A stretch of DNA of 64,000 nt from Streptomyces chrestomyceticus JCM 4735 (GTDB lineage: Bacteria; Actinomycetota; Actinomycetes; Streptomycetales; Streptomycetaceae), in the NCBI RefSeq assembly GCF_003865135.1, contig NZ_BHZC01000001.1, positions 4,774,001 to 4,838,000 of the forward strand. Reading direction: 5' to 3'. The notes below the pieces were generated by a model that saw only the letters and a program-made list of their open reading frames with translations, had not been told where the DNA came from and ran no database searches. Shown here piece by piece: positions 55,402-63,820 of this stretch (its first letter is position 1; each line of letters starts with the position of its first letter). Position numbers and translations under genes: made by a program.

Positions 55402-56868
55402 ATGACTGCAACCGAGCAGCGCTTCCGCGAGTTCAAGATGCCCGACGTGGGCGAGGGACTCACCGAGGCCGAGATCCTCAAGTGGTACGTACAGCCGGGT
55501 GACACCGTCACCGACGGGCAGGTCATCTGCGAGGTGGAGACCGCCAAGGCCGCCGTGGAGCTGCCCTGCCCGTACGAGGGCGTGGTGCACGCGGTGCACT
55601 TCGAGGAGGGCGCCACCGTCGACGTGGGCACCTCGATCATCGCGGTGGACACCGACCCCGGCGCCGGTCCGGCCGAGGCAGCCGCCCCGGCCGCCGCTGC
55701 CGAGCCCGCGCCGGCCGCCGACGAGGAGGACGCCGAGCCGCAGGGCCGGCAGGCCGTCCTCGTCGGGTACGGCGCGGCCCCGTCGTCCACCAAGCGGCGG
55801 GCGCGCAAGCCGCAGCCGGGCGCGGCGGCTCAGGAGCCGGCCGCCGCGGCGGTCCAGGCGGAACTGAACGGCCACGCGGCGGCACCGGCCCCGGCCGCCC
55901 CCGCCGCCTCACCGGCCGCTCCCGTCCCCTCCGCCTCCCCGGCCGCCGTCCCCGTGGCCGGGCGGCCGCTGGCCAAGCCTCCCGTCCGCAAACTGGCCAA
56001 GGACCTCGGCATCGACCTGGCCACGGTCACCCCGACCGGCCCGGACGGTGTGATCACTCGCGAGGACGTGCACGCGGCGGCGGCCCCCGCGCCCGCCCCC
56101 GAGGCCTCGGCCCCGGCTGTGGCCCCGGCCGCCACCGCGCCCTCCTCGGGCTCCGAGGCGGTCCGCGCCCGGGAGACCCGTATCCCCATCAAGGGCGTAC
56201 GCAAGGCCACCGCCCAGGCGATGGTCAACAGCGCCTTCACCGCGCCGCACGTCACGGAGTTCATCACCGTCGACGTGACCCGCACGATGAAGCTCGTCCA
56301 GGAGCTGAAGCAGGACCCCGACATGGCGGGCCTGCGCGTCAACCCGCTGCTGCTGGTCGCCAAGGCGCTGCTGGTCGCCATCAAGCGCAACCCCGAGATC
56401 AGCGCGGCCTGGGACGAGGAGAACCAGGAGATCGTCCGCAAGGACTACGTGAACCTGGGCATCGCCGCGGCCACCCCCCGCGGTCTGATCGTCCCGAACA
56501 TCAAGGACGCGGACGCCAAGACCCTGCCGCAGTTGGCCGCCGCGCTCGGCGAGCTGGTCACCACGGCCCGCGAGGGCAAGACGGCGCCCGGCGACATGGC
56601 GGGCGGCACGATCACCATCACCAACGTGGGCGTCTTCGGCGTCGACACCGGCACCCCGATCCTCAACCCCGGGGAGCCGGCGATCCTCGCCATGGGCGCG
56701 GTCAAGCTCCAGCCCTGGGTCCACAAGGGCAAGGTCAAGCCCCGCCAGGTCACCACGCTGGCGCTGTCCTTCGACCACCGTCTGGTCGACGGCGAGCTGG
56801 GCTCCAAGGTCCTCGCGGACACCGCGGCGATCCTGGAACAGCCCAAGCGCCTGATCACCTGGGCCTGA
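55402..56868 (+). CDS. dihydrolipoamide acyltransferase E2 (second operon)
   Basis: 488 residues; ATG at 55402 with GAGGAG nine bases upstream. Lipoyl domain (about 8-82) with VETAKAAVEL, Ala/Pro linker, E1/E3-binding domain (PPVRKLAKDLGIDLATVTPT), second linker, and the acyltransferase core with TRIPIKGVRKATAQAM-like start and FDHRLVDGELGSKVL (HxxxDG). Intact, unlike the first-operon E2, and could serve both E1 enzymes. No E3 gene follows. Confidence 0.95.
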   Translation: MTATEQRFREFKMPDVGEGLTEAEILKWYVQPGDTVTDGQVICEVETAKAAVELPCPYEGVVHAVHFEEGATVDVGTSIIAVDTDPGAGPAEAAAPAAAAEPAPAADEEDAEPQGRQAVLVGYGAAPSSTKRRARKPQPGAAAQEPAAAAVQAELNGHAAAPAPAAPAASPAAPVPSASPAAVPVAGRPLAKPPVRKLAKDLGIDLATVTPTGPDGVITREDVHAAAAPAPAPEASAPAVAPAATAPSSGSEAVRARETRIPIKGVRKATAQAMVNSAFTAPHVTEFITVDVTRTMKLVQELKQDPDMAGLRVNPLLLVAKALLVAIKRNPEISAAWDEENQEIVRKDYVNLGIAAATPRGLIVPNIKDADAKTLPQLAAALGELVTTAREGKTAPGDMAGGTITITNVGVFGVDTGTPILNPGEPAILAMGAVKLQPWVHKGKVKPRQVTTLALSFDHRLVDGELGSKVLADTAAILEQPKRLITWA

Positions 56869-56903
56869 CGGGGCACGGCCCGGGCTCCGGCCCCGTACGA
56901 CAT

Positions 56904-56953
56904 GAGGGCGGGCCCGGAGGCGACCGAAACGGTTCGCCTCCGGGCCCGCCCTC
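56904..56953. terminator. very strong bidirectional terminator
   Basis: Perfect 20-bp inverted repeat, left arm GAGGGCGGGCCCGGAGGCGA (56904-56923) and its complement at 56934-56953. The loop also contains CCGAAACGG. It separates the E2 gene from the convergent small gene. Confidence 0.92.
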
Positions 56954-56973
56954 TCGGCGTCCTGGCTCGGTGC

Positions 56974-57150
56974 TCAGCCCCGGATGATCTCGACGGCGCG
57001 GCTGAGGTGCCCCACGGGCCCGCCCGGCGCCGAGCCGTCGGCCTGCGCCGCGCCCTTCGTCAGCGCGACACCGCCCCACAGCGCGGCCACGAGCAGCGCG
57101 ACCATGACGGTGGTCCGAGCACGGCGGCCGGCGTTCGTCCTGGACTGCAT
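56974..57150 (-). CDS. small membrane or secreted protein, 58 residues
   Basis: Basic start (MQSRTNAGRRARTT), one hydrophobic segment (VMVALLVAALWGGVAL) and a possible cleavage site near AQADG, then a short tail. The ATG at 57148-57150 has GGGGAGA upstream. No known family recognised. It lies between a terminator and a divergent gene, so it is its own transcription unit. Confidence 0.6.
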   Translation of the reverse strand: MQSRTNAGRRARTTVMVALLVAALWGGVALTKGAAQADGSAPGGPVGHLSRAVEIIRG

Positions 57151-57375
57151 GGTGGTCTCCCCTTGCGTACGGTTCGGGGCCTCGGGCGGCCCCACCCCTC
57201 CATTACTTCACGGGATATCGCCCATGTCGTACGCGTCAGGTACAGACTCACGTCAGCCTTAAGTCGGACACCGGCCCGCCGCCGCGTACATCCTTCGGCA
57301 GATCGCGCCCCCGGTGACGGCCCCCGCCGGCAAATGAAGTTGCCACCCCCGCCCACCCCGCCTACCGTCATCCGG

Positions 57376-58221
57376 ATGAGCAGCCCGACGATCATCCGCC
57401 CCTACCGCCCGGCGGACGAGCCCGCCGTCATGGACCTGTGGTCCCGCGCCGTACGCCGGGCCCACCCGTTCATCGAGGGCGAGGGTACGGGTGAACGCGC
57501 GCGGCAGCTCCGCGAGGTCTACCTCGTCCAGGCGGACAACTGGGTCGCCGAGGACGAACACGACGGCACCGTACTGGGCCTCCTCGGCCTCCTCGGCTCC
57601 GAGATCGGCGGCCTCTTCGTGGCCCCCGAGGCACAGGGCCGCGGCATCGGCGCCCAACTCCTCGAACACGCCGCGTCCCTCCACGGCGCCCTCACCCTCG
57701 GCGTCTTCGCACGCAACGAGGCGGCCCGCGCGTTCTACGCCCACCTCGGCTTCACGGAACGCGACCGCCGCACGGACGAGGCCACCGGCGAGGAGGTGAT
57801 CACCCTGGGCCGCCCGGCGCCGCTGCGCTCCGTGAGCTGGCTGCACATACGGGACGGCCGCCTGCTCAGCGTCCGTACGCGCGGCAACGACACGTTCTAC
57901 CTGCCCGGCGGCAAGTACGAACCGGGAGAGACCGCGCCCGAGGCCCTCTCCCGTGAACTCTCCGAAGAACTCGGCCTGTCCGTCCCGGCGGCGGACCTCT
58001 CCGAAGCCTTCACCATCCACGCCTCCGCCCACGGCGTGAACGCCGGCCGCCGCCTGCACATGACCTGCTTCACCGGCGGCCCCCAGGACATCGCCCCCGC
58101 GCCCGGCCGCGAGATCGCCGAGTACGCCTGGTTCGACCGCCACGAGGCGCGCGAGCGCTGCGCGCCGGCTCATATGCGCGTGGTCAACCGCTTGATCGCG
58201 CAGGGCCGCATGACCGCGTGA
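57376..58221 (+). CDS. fusion of GNAT acetyltransferase and NUDIX hydrolase
   Basis: 281 residues. The N-terminal half (1-145) is a GNAT domain with IGGLFVAPEAQGRGIGAQLL (acetyl-CoA loop) and FYAHLGF. The C-terminal half (150-281) is a NUDIX domain with a complete Nudix box, GGKYEPGETAPEALSRELSEELGL in overall form (positions about 176-198). A TACCGT seven bases before the ATG suggests a leaderless transcript. The two activities could act on one nucleotide-linked or antibiotic substrate, which is inference. The 3' end overlaps the convergent ATPase gene by 38 bp. Confidence 0.88.
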   Translation: MSSPTIIRPYRPADEPAVMDLWSRAVRRAHPFIEGEGTGERARQLREVYLVQADNWVAEDEHDGTVLGLLGLLGSEIGGLFVAPEAQGRGIGAQLLEHAASLHGALTLGVFARNEAARAFYAHLGFTERDRRTDEATGEEVITLGRPAPLRSVSWLHIRDGRLLSVRTRGNDTFYLPGGKYEPGETAPEALSRELSEELGLSVPAADLSEAFTIHASAHGVNAGRRLHMTCFTGGPQDIAPAPGREIAEYAWFDRHEARERCAPAHMRVVNRLIAQGRMTA

Positions 58222-58632
58222 GGGGGCCGGCCCGGAGCCCCGGTTCCAGCTCCGCCCACACCGTCTTCCCGACCGTACGGGGCTCGATCCCCCACCGTTC
58301 GGCGAGCCCGCCCACCAGCACGAGCCCGTGCCCGGACGTGGAGGCCACCCCGCGCCTCCGCCGCGGCACCCGCTCCCCCGAGGATCACTGACCTCGATCC
58401 GCAGCAGGGTCGGCCCCAGCACCAGCCGCACCCGGAAGAGCCGCCCCCGCAACGACCCGTGCAGCAGCGCGTTGGTAGCCAACTCCGAAACCACCAGCGC
58501 CGCATCCCCGGCAACCTCCTCCCACCCCCACTCCGCCACCAGCCGCGCGGCCCGCCGCCGGGCGAGGGAGACGCTGCGGGCGGTGGGGGTGTAGTCGAGC
58601 GAGTCCACGTGGATGAGTTGGGGAACGGGCAT
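58184..58632 (-). pseudogene. ATP-binding protein, anti-sigma-factor-like HATPase; apparent frameshift
   Basis: From the ATG at 58630-58632 the first 80 residues contain DAALVVSELATNALLHG (N box) and LLRIEVSDPRG (G1 box) of the RsbW-like ATPase family common in Streptomyces. The next motif, GHGLVLVGGLAERWGI, reads only in the neighbouring frame, to a stop at 58184. One extra C in the five-C run at 58375-58379 restores DPRGERVPRRR and the domain. It diverges from the XRE/DUF5753 gene, the typical three-gene arrangement with DUF397 proteins. Confidence 0.78.
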
Positions 58633-58662
58633 GGCTGATCGCCTCCGTCGGGGTGCCAACGT

Positions 58663-58677
58663 GCTCGCTGTGCGAGC
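58663..58677. promoter_or_regulatory. dyad in the ATPase/XRE intergenic region
   Basis: Perfect GCTCGC-TGT-GCGAGC; TTGCTCGCGC recurs about 50 bp to the right. Candidate binding site for the XRE regulator. Confidence 0.45.
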
Positions 58678-58781
58678 GAGTGGATACAGACGGTAGTGTT
58701 GCTGTGTGTGATGAAGCAAGTTGCTCGCGCAGAAACTTTTACTGGCGATAGCTTGGTCAACTCAGGGGGAGGGGACGGGAC

Positions 58782-59663
58782 ATGACAGCAGGCCGACCCG
58801 AACGTGGGACCTCGGTCTCGACGGTGCTGGGCCGCAGACTGGGCGGCGAACTCCTGCGTATGCGCGAGACACGCGGCCTGCGCCAGGCCCACGCGGCGGA
58901 GGCGCTCACGGCTTCGGTCCCGAAGGTCGCGAAGATGGAGCCCGGGCTGGTGCCGATGCGTGATCCGGACATCCGTGCGCTGTGTCATCTCTACGGGATG
59001 GATGACGCCGGCACGGTGACGCGGCTGTTGAGCTTGGCGAAGCTGGACCGGGAGCGGCGGAAAGCGAAGGGGTGGTGGAACGAGTACCCCGCGCTTCGGG
59101 ACATGGTGGAGTACGTGGCGCTGGAAGATGTCGCGTGTAGCGTGCGTACCTGGCAGCAGGTAATTGTCCCCGGCCTATTGCAGACAGCTGACTATGCGCG
59201 TGCCCTCGCGATGGGCAACGGGAAGTGGGACGATCCCGGGGACGTCGAGCCGTTCGTCGATTCGCGTCTGGCGCGACAGGCCAGGCTTGTCGGTGATGCG
59301 CCGTTGCAGTTGCGGGCGGTGGTTCACGAGAGCGCACTGCGCCAACTCGTGGGTGGCCGAGCGGTGATGCGGACGCAACTCGCTCATCTCCTGGAGCAGG
59401 TGGGCCGCCCGAATGTGAGTCTCCAGGTGCTACCGAGCGCGGCCGGAGCCAACCCTGGCATGAACTGCGCTTTCACCATCGTCTCGTTCGACGGTCCCGG
59501 AGCGATGGACGTGGTGCACATGGATACGACCTCGGCTACTGTCTGGCTGGAGAGCGAGTCCGACGCCGCACACCACCGGGTGATTTTCGACCGCATCACG
59601 CGTCTCGCACTTGCACAGCACAACTCGGCAGACCTTATCGCTGGTATCCGCAAGGAGATGTAG
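58782..59663 (+). CDS. XRE-family regulator with DUF5753 domain (WhiJ/BldB-associated type)
   Basis: 293 residues. N-terminal helix-turn-helix (GGELLRMRETRGLRQAHAAE, ALTASVPKVAKMEPG) and a C-terminal DUF5753 domain (WQQVIVPGLLQTADYARAL, VVHESALRQLVGG, VSLQVLPSAAGANPGMNCAF). Some helix-turn-helix positions differ from consensus, for example SVPKVAKME instead of SQSKISRIE. Such proteins, paired with DUF397 partners, act in Streptomyces differentiation. The exact target here is unknown. Base composition is a little lower in G+C than its neighbours. Confidence 0.9.
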   Translation: MTAGRPERGTSVSTVLGRRLGGELLRMRETRGLRQAHAAEALTASVPKVAKMEPGLVPMRDPDIRALCHLYGMDDAGTVTRLLSLAKLDRERRKAKGWWNEYPALRDMVEYVALEDVACSVRTWQQVIVPGLLQTADYARALAMGNGKWDDPGDVEPFVDSRLARQARLVGDAPLQLRAVVHESALRQLVGGRAVMRTQLAHLLEQVGRPNVSLQVLPSAAGANPGMNCAFTIVSFDGPGAMDVVHMDTTSATVWLESESDAAHHRVIFDRITRLALAQHNSADLIAGIRKEM

Positions 59664-59666
59664 CCC

Positions 59667-59858
59667 GTGCCTGACTTCGCCTTCATAAAGTCCAGCTACA
59701 GCGGAGGTAACCCAGGACAGGAATGCGTCGAGGTCGCGACCAACGTGCCCGCCGTCGTGGCCGTCCGTGACTCCAAAAACCCTTGTGGGAGCACCTTGCT
59801 CTTCGGGGAGCGTGAGTGGTTGGTCTTCCGGTCCGCCGTGGTCGACGGGAAGATATGA
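59667..59858 (+). CDS. DUF397 small protein (first copy)
   Basis: 63 residues: FIKSSYSGGNPGQECVEVA, VAVRDSKNP and LVFRSAVVDG, the DUF397 signature. GTG start three bases after the DUF5753 gene, so they are one operon. Family members work with DUF5753 regulators, apparently by direct interaction. Confidence 0.92.
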   Translation: MPDFAFIKSSYSGGNPGQECVEVATNVPAVVAVRDSKNPCGSTLLFGEREWLVFRSAVVDGKI

Positions 59859-59897
59859 CCTGCGAGTGTGAATCCGTGACCTGACCGGGGAGGCAGC

Positions 59898-60113
59898 GTG
59901 ACACGGAACATATTCCAGTTCGCCAAGTCCAGCTACAGCAGCCCGATCGGAGGGGAGTGCGTCGAGGTAGCGACCAACGTGCCTGCCGTCGTGGCCGTCC
60001 GGGACTCCAGGGACGTGTCGGGTCCGGTCTTGCTCGTCGGAGGACGGGAGTGGCTGGCCTTCCGCTCCGCCGTGATCGACGGCCAGATATGCGCGACATC
60101 ACTCACCGCCTAA
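59898..60113 (+). CDS. DUF397 small protein (second copy)
   Basis: 71 residues: FAKSSYSSPIGGECVEVATN, VPAVVAVRDSRD and WLAFRSAVIDGQI. Strong similarity to the preceding copy (shared VATNVPAVVAVRDS) points to tandem duplication. GTG start at 59898; ends four bases before the convergent LysR stop. Confidence 0.9.
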   Translation: MTRNIFQFAKSSYSSPIGGECVEVATNVPAVVAVRDSRDVSGPVLLVGGREWLAFRSAVIDGQICATSLTA

Positions 60114-60117
60114 CCCC

Positions 60118-61047
60118 TCATGCGCGGCCGGGGCCGAGCACTTCCTCTGCCCCGCCAACCCCCCGCCCCCGCACCGCCGCAGCCAGGTGCTCGCGGAACC
60201 ACCGGTGGCCCGGGTCCGCCGAGTTGCGGGGGTGCCAGGCCATGCCGAAGTCGATGGCGGGGAGGTCGAGGGGGATGGGGAAGGTGCGCAGGCCGAGGGC
60301 GGTGATGGTGCCGGGGAGCCAGTCGGTGAGGGTGAGGGCGACGAGGTCGGTGTCGCGGGCGAGGATCATCGCGCTGGTGTGGCTCGGGACGACGACCGCG
60401 ACCCGGCGGTGCAGCCCGCGTTCCGCGAGGGCGCTGTCGATGGGGCCGAGGCGTTCGCCGTGCCGGGAGATGCCGATGTGGCCGGCCGCGGCGAAGCGGC
60501 GGGCGTCGATCCGTCCGTCGAAGAGCGGGTGACCGCTGCGGGCGACGCCCGCCACCGTCATCCGGGTCAGCGGCTGGGTGCGGATCTCCGGGTCGAGGGG
60601 CCCCAGTACGCCCAGTTCCACGTCCACCGAACCCTGCCGCAGCGCCGGGCCGCCCTCCGCCGCCTCCGGCAGGAACACCACGTCCACGTGCGGGGCTTCC
60701 TGGTGGATGCGCTCGGTCAAGATCCCGGCCAGTCCCGACAGCATCAGGTCGGTGGCCTGCACGGCGAAGGTGCGCTGGAGGTGGGCGGGGTCGAACCCGG
60801 CCCCGGGCCGCAGGACGTTGTCGCAGCCGCGCAGCAACTCCGCGACCTCGTCGCGGAGTTCCAGGGCACGCGGGGTCGGGACCAGGCCCTGGCCGGCGCG
60901 GACCAGCAGCGGATCGCCGACCGCGCGGCGCAGCCGGGCGAGGGTGCGGCTGACCGCGGCGGGCGACGTACCGAGCCGTCCGGCGGCGCGGGTCACGCTG
61001 TTCTCCTGGAGGAGGGCGTCCAGGACGCGGAGCAAGTTGAGATCCAA
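60118..61047 (-). CDS. LysR-family transcriptional regulator
   Basis: 309 residues; N-terminal helix-turn-helix (LNLLRVLDALLQENSVTRAA, LGTSPAAVSRTLARLRRAVG) of the NodD/NahR-like branch, then a substrate domain. It diverges from the beta-propeller gene across 148 bp containing GGAT-GCCG-ATCC (61089-61100), which is a weak operator candidate. It probably regulates that gene. Confidence 0.9.
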   Translation of the reverse strand: MDLNLLRVLDALLQENSVTRAAGRLGTSPAAVSRTLARLRRAVGDPLLVRAGQGLVPTPRALELRDEVAELLRGCDNVLRPGAGFDPAHLQRTFAVQATDLMLSGLAGILTERIHQEAPHVDVVFLPEAAEGGPALRQGSVDVELGVLGPLDPEIRTQPLTRMTVAGVARSGHPLFDGRIDARRFAAAGHIGISRHGERLGPIDSALAERGLHRRVAVVVPSHTSAMILARDTDLVALTLTDWLPGTITALGLRTFPIPLDLPAIDFGMAWHPRNSADPGHRWFREHLAAAVRGRGVGGAEEVLGPGRA

Positions 61048-61195
61048 TGACGCTCCTGAGCTGGGCTTTTACGTTTGGGGCAACTATTGGATGCCGATCC
61101 TTGCATTGTTCGCCGGGTCGCCGCGAGCCGAGAGTGGAGAAGTCCGCGAATACGCGTGACGCCCCGTCCACACCACACCACTCAAGGAGTTCGCC

Positions 61196-62251
61196 ATGCC
61201 GCAGTCAGCGCGCACCGGCCGGGACGGTGACGTCCTGGCCGTCGTCAGTCAGACCGGTCCGTCGGTCGCGTTCTTCGACGCCGCCACCGACCGGCACGTC
61301 GGTACGGTGGACGTGCCGGCCCAGCCGCACGAGCTGTGTTACGACCCGACGCAGCGGTTGCTGTGGTGCACCAGCACGTACCTCTCGGGCTACTACCACG
61401 CGAACAGCGGCCGGAGCACCGAACTGACCGTCATCGACCCCGGCACCCGGCGCGTTGTCGAGGTCATCGACCTCGCACCGGAACACGGCCCGCATGGCCT
61501 GGCGCTCGACACCGCGCGCCGCCGCCTGTACGTCAGCGTGGAGGGCTCGGCGGACCGGCCCGGCGGCGTCGTGGTGATCGACACCGAGACGCGCCGGCCG
61601 GTGGGCCGGATCGACACGGACGCGCCCGGACCGCACTGGTTCGCCATCGACCCCGCGGGCACGGCGGGTTACGCCACCAACAAGGAGGCGCCGTTCGTGT
61701 CGGTCGTGGACCTCGAACGGGGCGTCCTCACGGCGAAGGTGGAGGTGCCGGGCAGCGAGGGGCTCGCCGTCGCCGCCGACGGCACGCGGGTCTTCGTCGC
61801 CGCTCCGTACGCCGGTTCCGTGCTCGCCGGTTCCGGGGACCGGCCGGACGCCGGCATCCAGGTCATCGACGCCCGGACGGCGTCCGTCGTCGGCACCCTG
61901 CCCACGGAACACGTCGTCGTACCCGTACACCTGACCTCGGCGGGCCAACTGCTCGTGGGCGAAGAGCGGATGGCATCCGACCCGGAATCCCAGCCCGGAG
62001 GACACGCGCCGGGGCGTCTCACAGGGTTCTCCGCCGGGACCGGCGAGCGCTTGGGCGGGATCGAGGTGGGGCGCGCCCCGCTGACCATCACCTCGTCGCC
62101 GGACGGCCGTCTCGGGTACGTGGCCTGCATCGCGTCGTCCACCGTCGAGGTGGTCGACCTGGAGACCTGGCAGATGCTCGCCCGGCTGGACATCGCCAAG
62201 CGCGGCGAGGCGGGGGCCCACGGGCTGGCGTACATCCCGCGTGCGGCCTGA
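61196..62251 (+). CDS. YncE-like beta-propeller protein
   Basis: 351 residues with about seven repeated strands of the form VVDLE/VIDPGTRRVVEVIDL and HGLALD, HWFAID, LAVAADGT, ITSSPDGRLGYVAC. These are YVTN/lactonase-like blades. No signal peptide, so it is probably cytoplasmic. Such propellers include lactonases and binding proteins; no catalytic residues can be named here. Divergent from a LysR gene. Confidence 0.82.
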   Translation: MPQSARTGRDGDVLAVVSQTGPSVAFFDAATDRHVGTVDVPAQPHELCYDPTQRLLWCTSTYLSGYYHANSGRSTELTVIDPGTRRVVEVIDLAPEHGPHGLALDTARRRLYVSVEGSADRPGGVVVIDTETRRPVGRIDTDAPGPHWFAIDPAGTAGYATNKEAPFVSVVDLERGVLTAKVEVPGSEGLAVAADGTRVFVAAPYAGSVLAGSGDRPDAGIQVIDARTASVVGTLPTEHVVVPVHLTSAGQLLVGEERMASDPESQPGGHAPGRLTGFSAGTGERLGGIEVGRAPLTITSSPDGRLGYVACIASSTVEVVDLETWQMLARLDIAKRGEAGAHGLAYIPRAA

Positions 62252-62257
62252 GCGCAC

Positions 62258-62506
62258 TCAACCGCCGGTCACTGCCCGACGTGCCTCGTTGTAGACATCC
62301 CGGACCTCGTCCATGGCGGCTCGCCACTGCGGGTCGTCACGGTGGAGGGTGTGCACGAGGCGCTGTGCGGCTTCCATGCGCTGATCGAGGTCGCGTCGCC
62401 GCTTCAGCTCGACGGCCGTCGCCCACTTGAGCCGGAAGCCCTTGATGCGCTCGGACGACCCCGCTTCTGCGGCCCTGGTGCACTGTTCGTCGGGTTGGGC
62501 ACTCAT
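62258..62506 (-). CDS. small hypothetical protein, 82 residues
   Basis: Charged helical protein (AVELKRRRDLDQRMEAAQRL, WRAAMDEVRDVYNEARRAV). The ATG at 62504-62506 has AAGGAGAGGG upstream; the frame extends 19 further codons without better signals. No family recognised. Convergent with the propeller gene, seven bases away. Confidence 0.6.
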   Translation of the reverse strand: MSAQPDEQCTRAAEAGSSERIKGFRLKWATAVELKRRRDLDQRMEAAQRLVHTLHRDDPQWRAAMDEVRDVYNEARRAVTGG

Positions 62507-62687
62507 GCCGCTGCCCTCTCCTTCGTACCGGGTACTGGCCGGGGTGGCGTCGTGCTCTCGCATCCTAGGGCGGCAGTCGGGGTGCGTGCTGCTGAAGCGA
62601 GCCGACGGGGCTCACGTACGACGGACATGACTCCCCGGATCACGGGCAGGCGGCCCCGGCACCTATGAGCGCCGAGAGGAGCGTGTG

Positions 62688-62984
62688 ATGCGGAACAAAT
62701 GGGTCAAGCGGGCGGCCGTGGCCGCGAGTGGGGTGTTCGTGGCGGGGGCGTTGCCGCTGATGACGGCGGGGCCGGCGCAGGCGTGGTCGTGGGACTGCCA
62801 GCAGTATCTGCGGCACAAGGGGTACAACGTGCCGGTCGGCGGCAAAGCCGCCAAGGCGTGTTCGATCGCCGAGGACGGCGAGGGGTCGCGGTACTCGCTC
62901 GACATCTGCCGCCAGCGGCTGGAGGCGCTGCACGTCAAGGACAAGTACGTGAAGCCGGCTTGCAAGAAGGGCGCTGCGCGGTAG
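62688..62984 (+). CDS. small secreted four-Cys protein
   Basis: 98 residues; ATG at 62688 after GAGAGGAG. Signal peptide with KR-rich start, hydrophobic core (AAVAASGVFVAGALPLM) and AQA cleavage site about residue 31. The mature part of about 67 residues has four Cys (WDCQQYL, KACSIAED, DICRQRL, PACKKG), consistent with two disulfides. The WSWDCQQYLRHKGYNV motif is not one I can name. Function unknown. Confidence 0.75.
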   Translation: MRNKWVKRAAVAASGVFVAGALPLMTAGPAQAWSWDCQQYLRHKGYNVPVGGKAAKACSIAEDGEGSRYSLDICRQRLEALHVKDKYVKPACKKGAAR

Positions 62985-62999
62985 GGGGCGCAACCTGCG

Positions 63000-63033
63000 G
63001 GGCCTTGGCGACGGACATCGCCAAGGCCCTTTT
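63000..63033 (+). terminator. intrinsic terminator after the secreted protein
   Basis: GGGCCTTGGCGA-CGGACA-TCGCCAAGGCC-C, a 12-bp stem, followed by TTTT. A rare U-tract terminator in this G/C-rich sequence. Confidence 0.88.
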
Positions 63034-63064
63034 CCGTGATGCGTGATCCGTGAGACGTCGGGCG

Positions 63065-63820
63065 TCAGGCGTCGGGAGAGAGCTTCACCGCGTCGGCCAG
63101 TGCCCCGATTTCGAGGGCGAGGAGCGTCGCGGAGTCGTGGCCCATGCCCTGGAAGCTGCCCTGGACTTCGAGGCTGACGATGCCGTGCATACGGGACCAG
63201 GCGAGCACGGAGGCCGCGAGCGCGGGGACCGGGTCGTCGGCGGCGGGGGCGTACGCGGCGGCCCACTCGGCGACCGCAGGGGTGTCCGTCACCCAGGCGC
63301 GCACCTCGTCGTACAGCGGCTCGGCGGCCGGCCACGGCGTGCCCTCGGCCAGGACGGCCAGGAACGGGCCCATGACCGCGCGGGCGCTGTCCGTGGTGTG
63401 GGCGGGGGCCTCGTACGTCGCTGCGGGGGTGCCCGCGAGCAGCAGGTAGCGGTGCGGCTGGGCGAGGGCCCAGTCGCGGTACGCGTGGGCGAGGGCGAGC
63501 AGCCGGTCGCGCGGTGACCGGTCGGCGGTCCGGTGCGCGGCCGTGCGGATGGCCTCGGCGGCGTCCTCGTACGCGTCGCTGATGAGCGCGGTGAGCAGGT
63601 CGTCGCGGTTGCGGAAGTACTTGTAGAGCGCGGGGCCCGACATGCCGAGGGTCTTGGCGATGGCGTTGATGCTCAGCGCCTCGATGCCGCCCTCCGCGAT
63701 CTGCGCCAGCGCGGCCTGCTTGATCTCTTGCTGGAGCTGGGCCCGGTAGCGCTGGCGTGGGGTTTGGGGGGTGGGGGCCCCGGAGGAGGTGGAGGGAGCG
63801 GAGGGCGTGGAGGGGGGCAT
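63065..63820 (-). CDS. TetR-family regulator with WHG-type C-terminal domain
   Basis: 251 residues. A Pro/Ser/Thr-rich leader precedes the helix-turn-helix (about 30-75): QEIKQAALAQIAEGGIEALS and KTLGMSGPALYKYFRNRDDL. The C-terminal domain contains YRDWALAQPHRYLLLAGTPA and WSRMHGIVSLEVQGSF (TetR_C_13/WHG-like). Its target is probably the gene starting beyond the right edge. Confidence 0.9.
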   Translation of the reverse strand: MPPSTPSAPSTSSGAPTPQTPRQRYRAQLQQEIKQAALAQIAEGGIEALSINAIAKTLGMSGPALYKYFRNRDDLLTALISDAYEDAAEAIRTAAHRTADRSPRDRLLALAHAYRDWALAQPHRYLLLAGTPAATYEAPAHTTDSARAVMGPFLAVLAEGTPWPAAEPLYDEVRAWVTDTPAVAEWAAAYAPAADDPVPALAASVLAWSRMHGIVSLEVQGSFQGMGHDSATLLALEIGALADAVKLSPDA

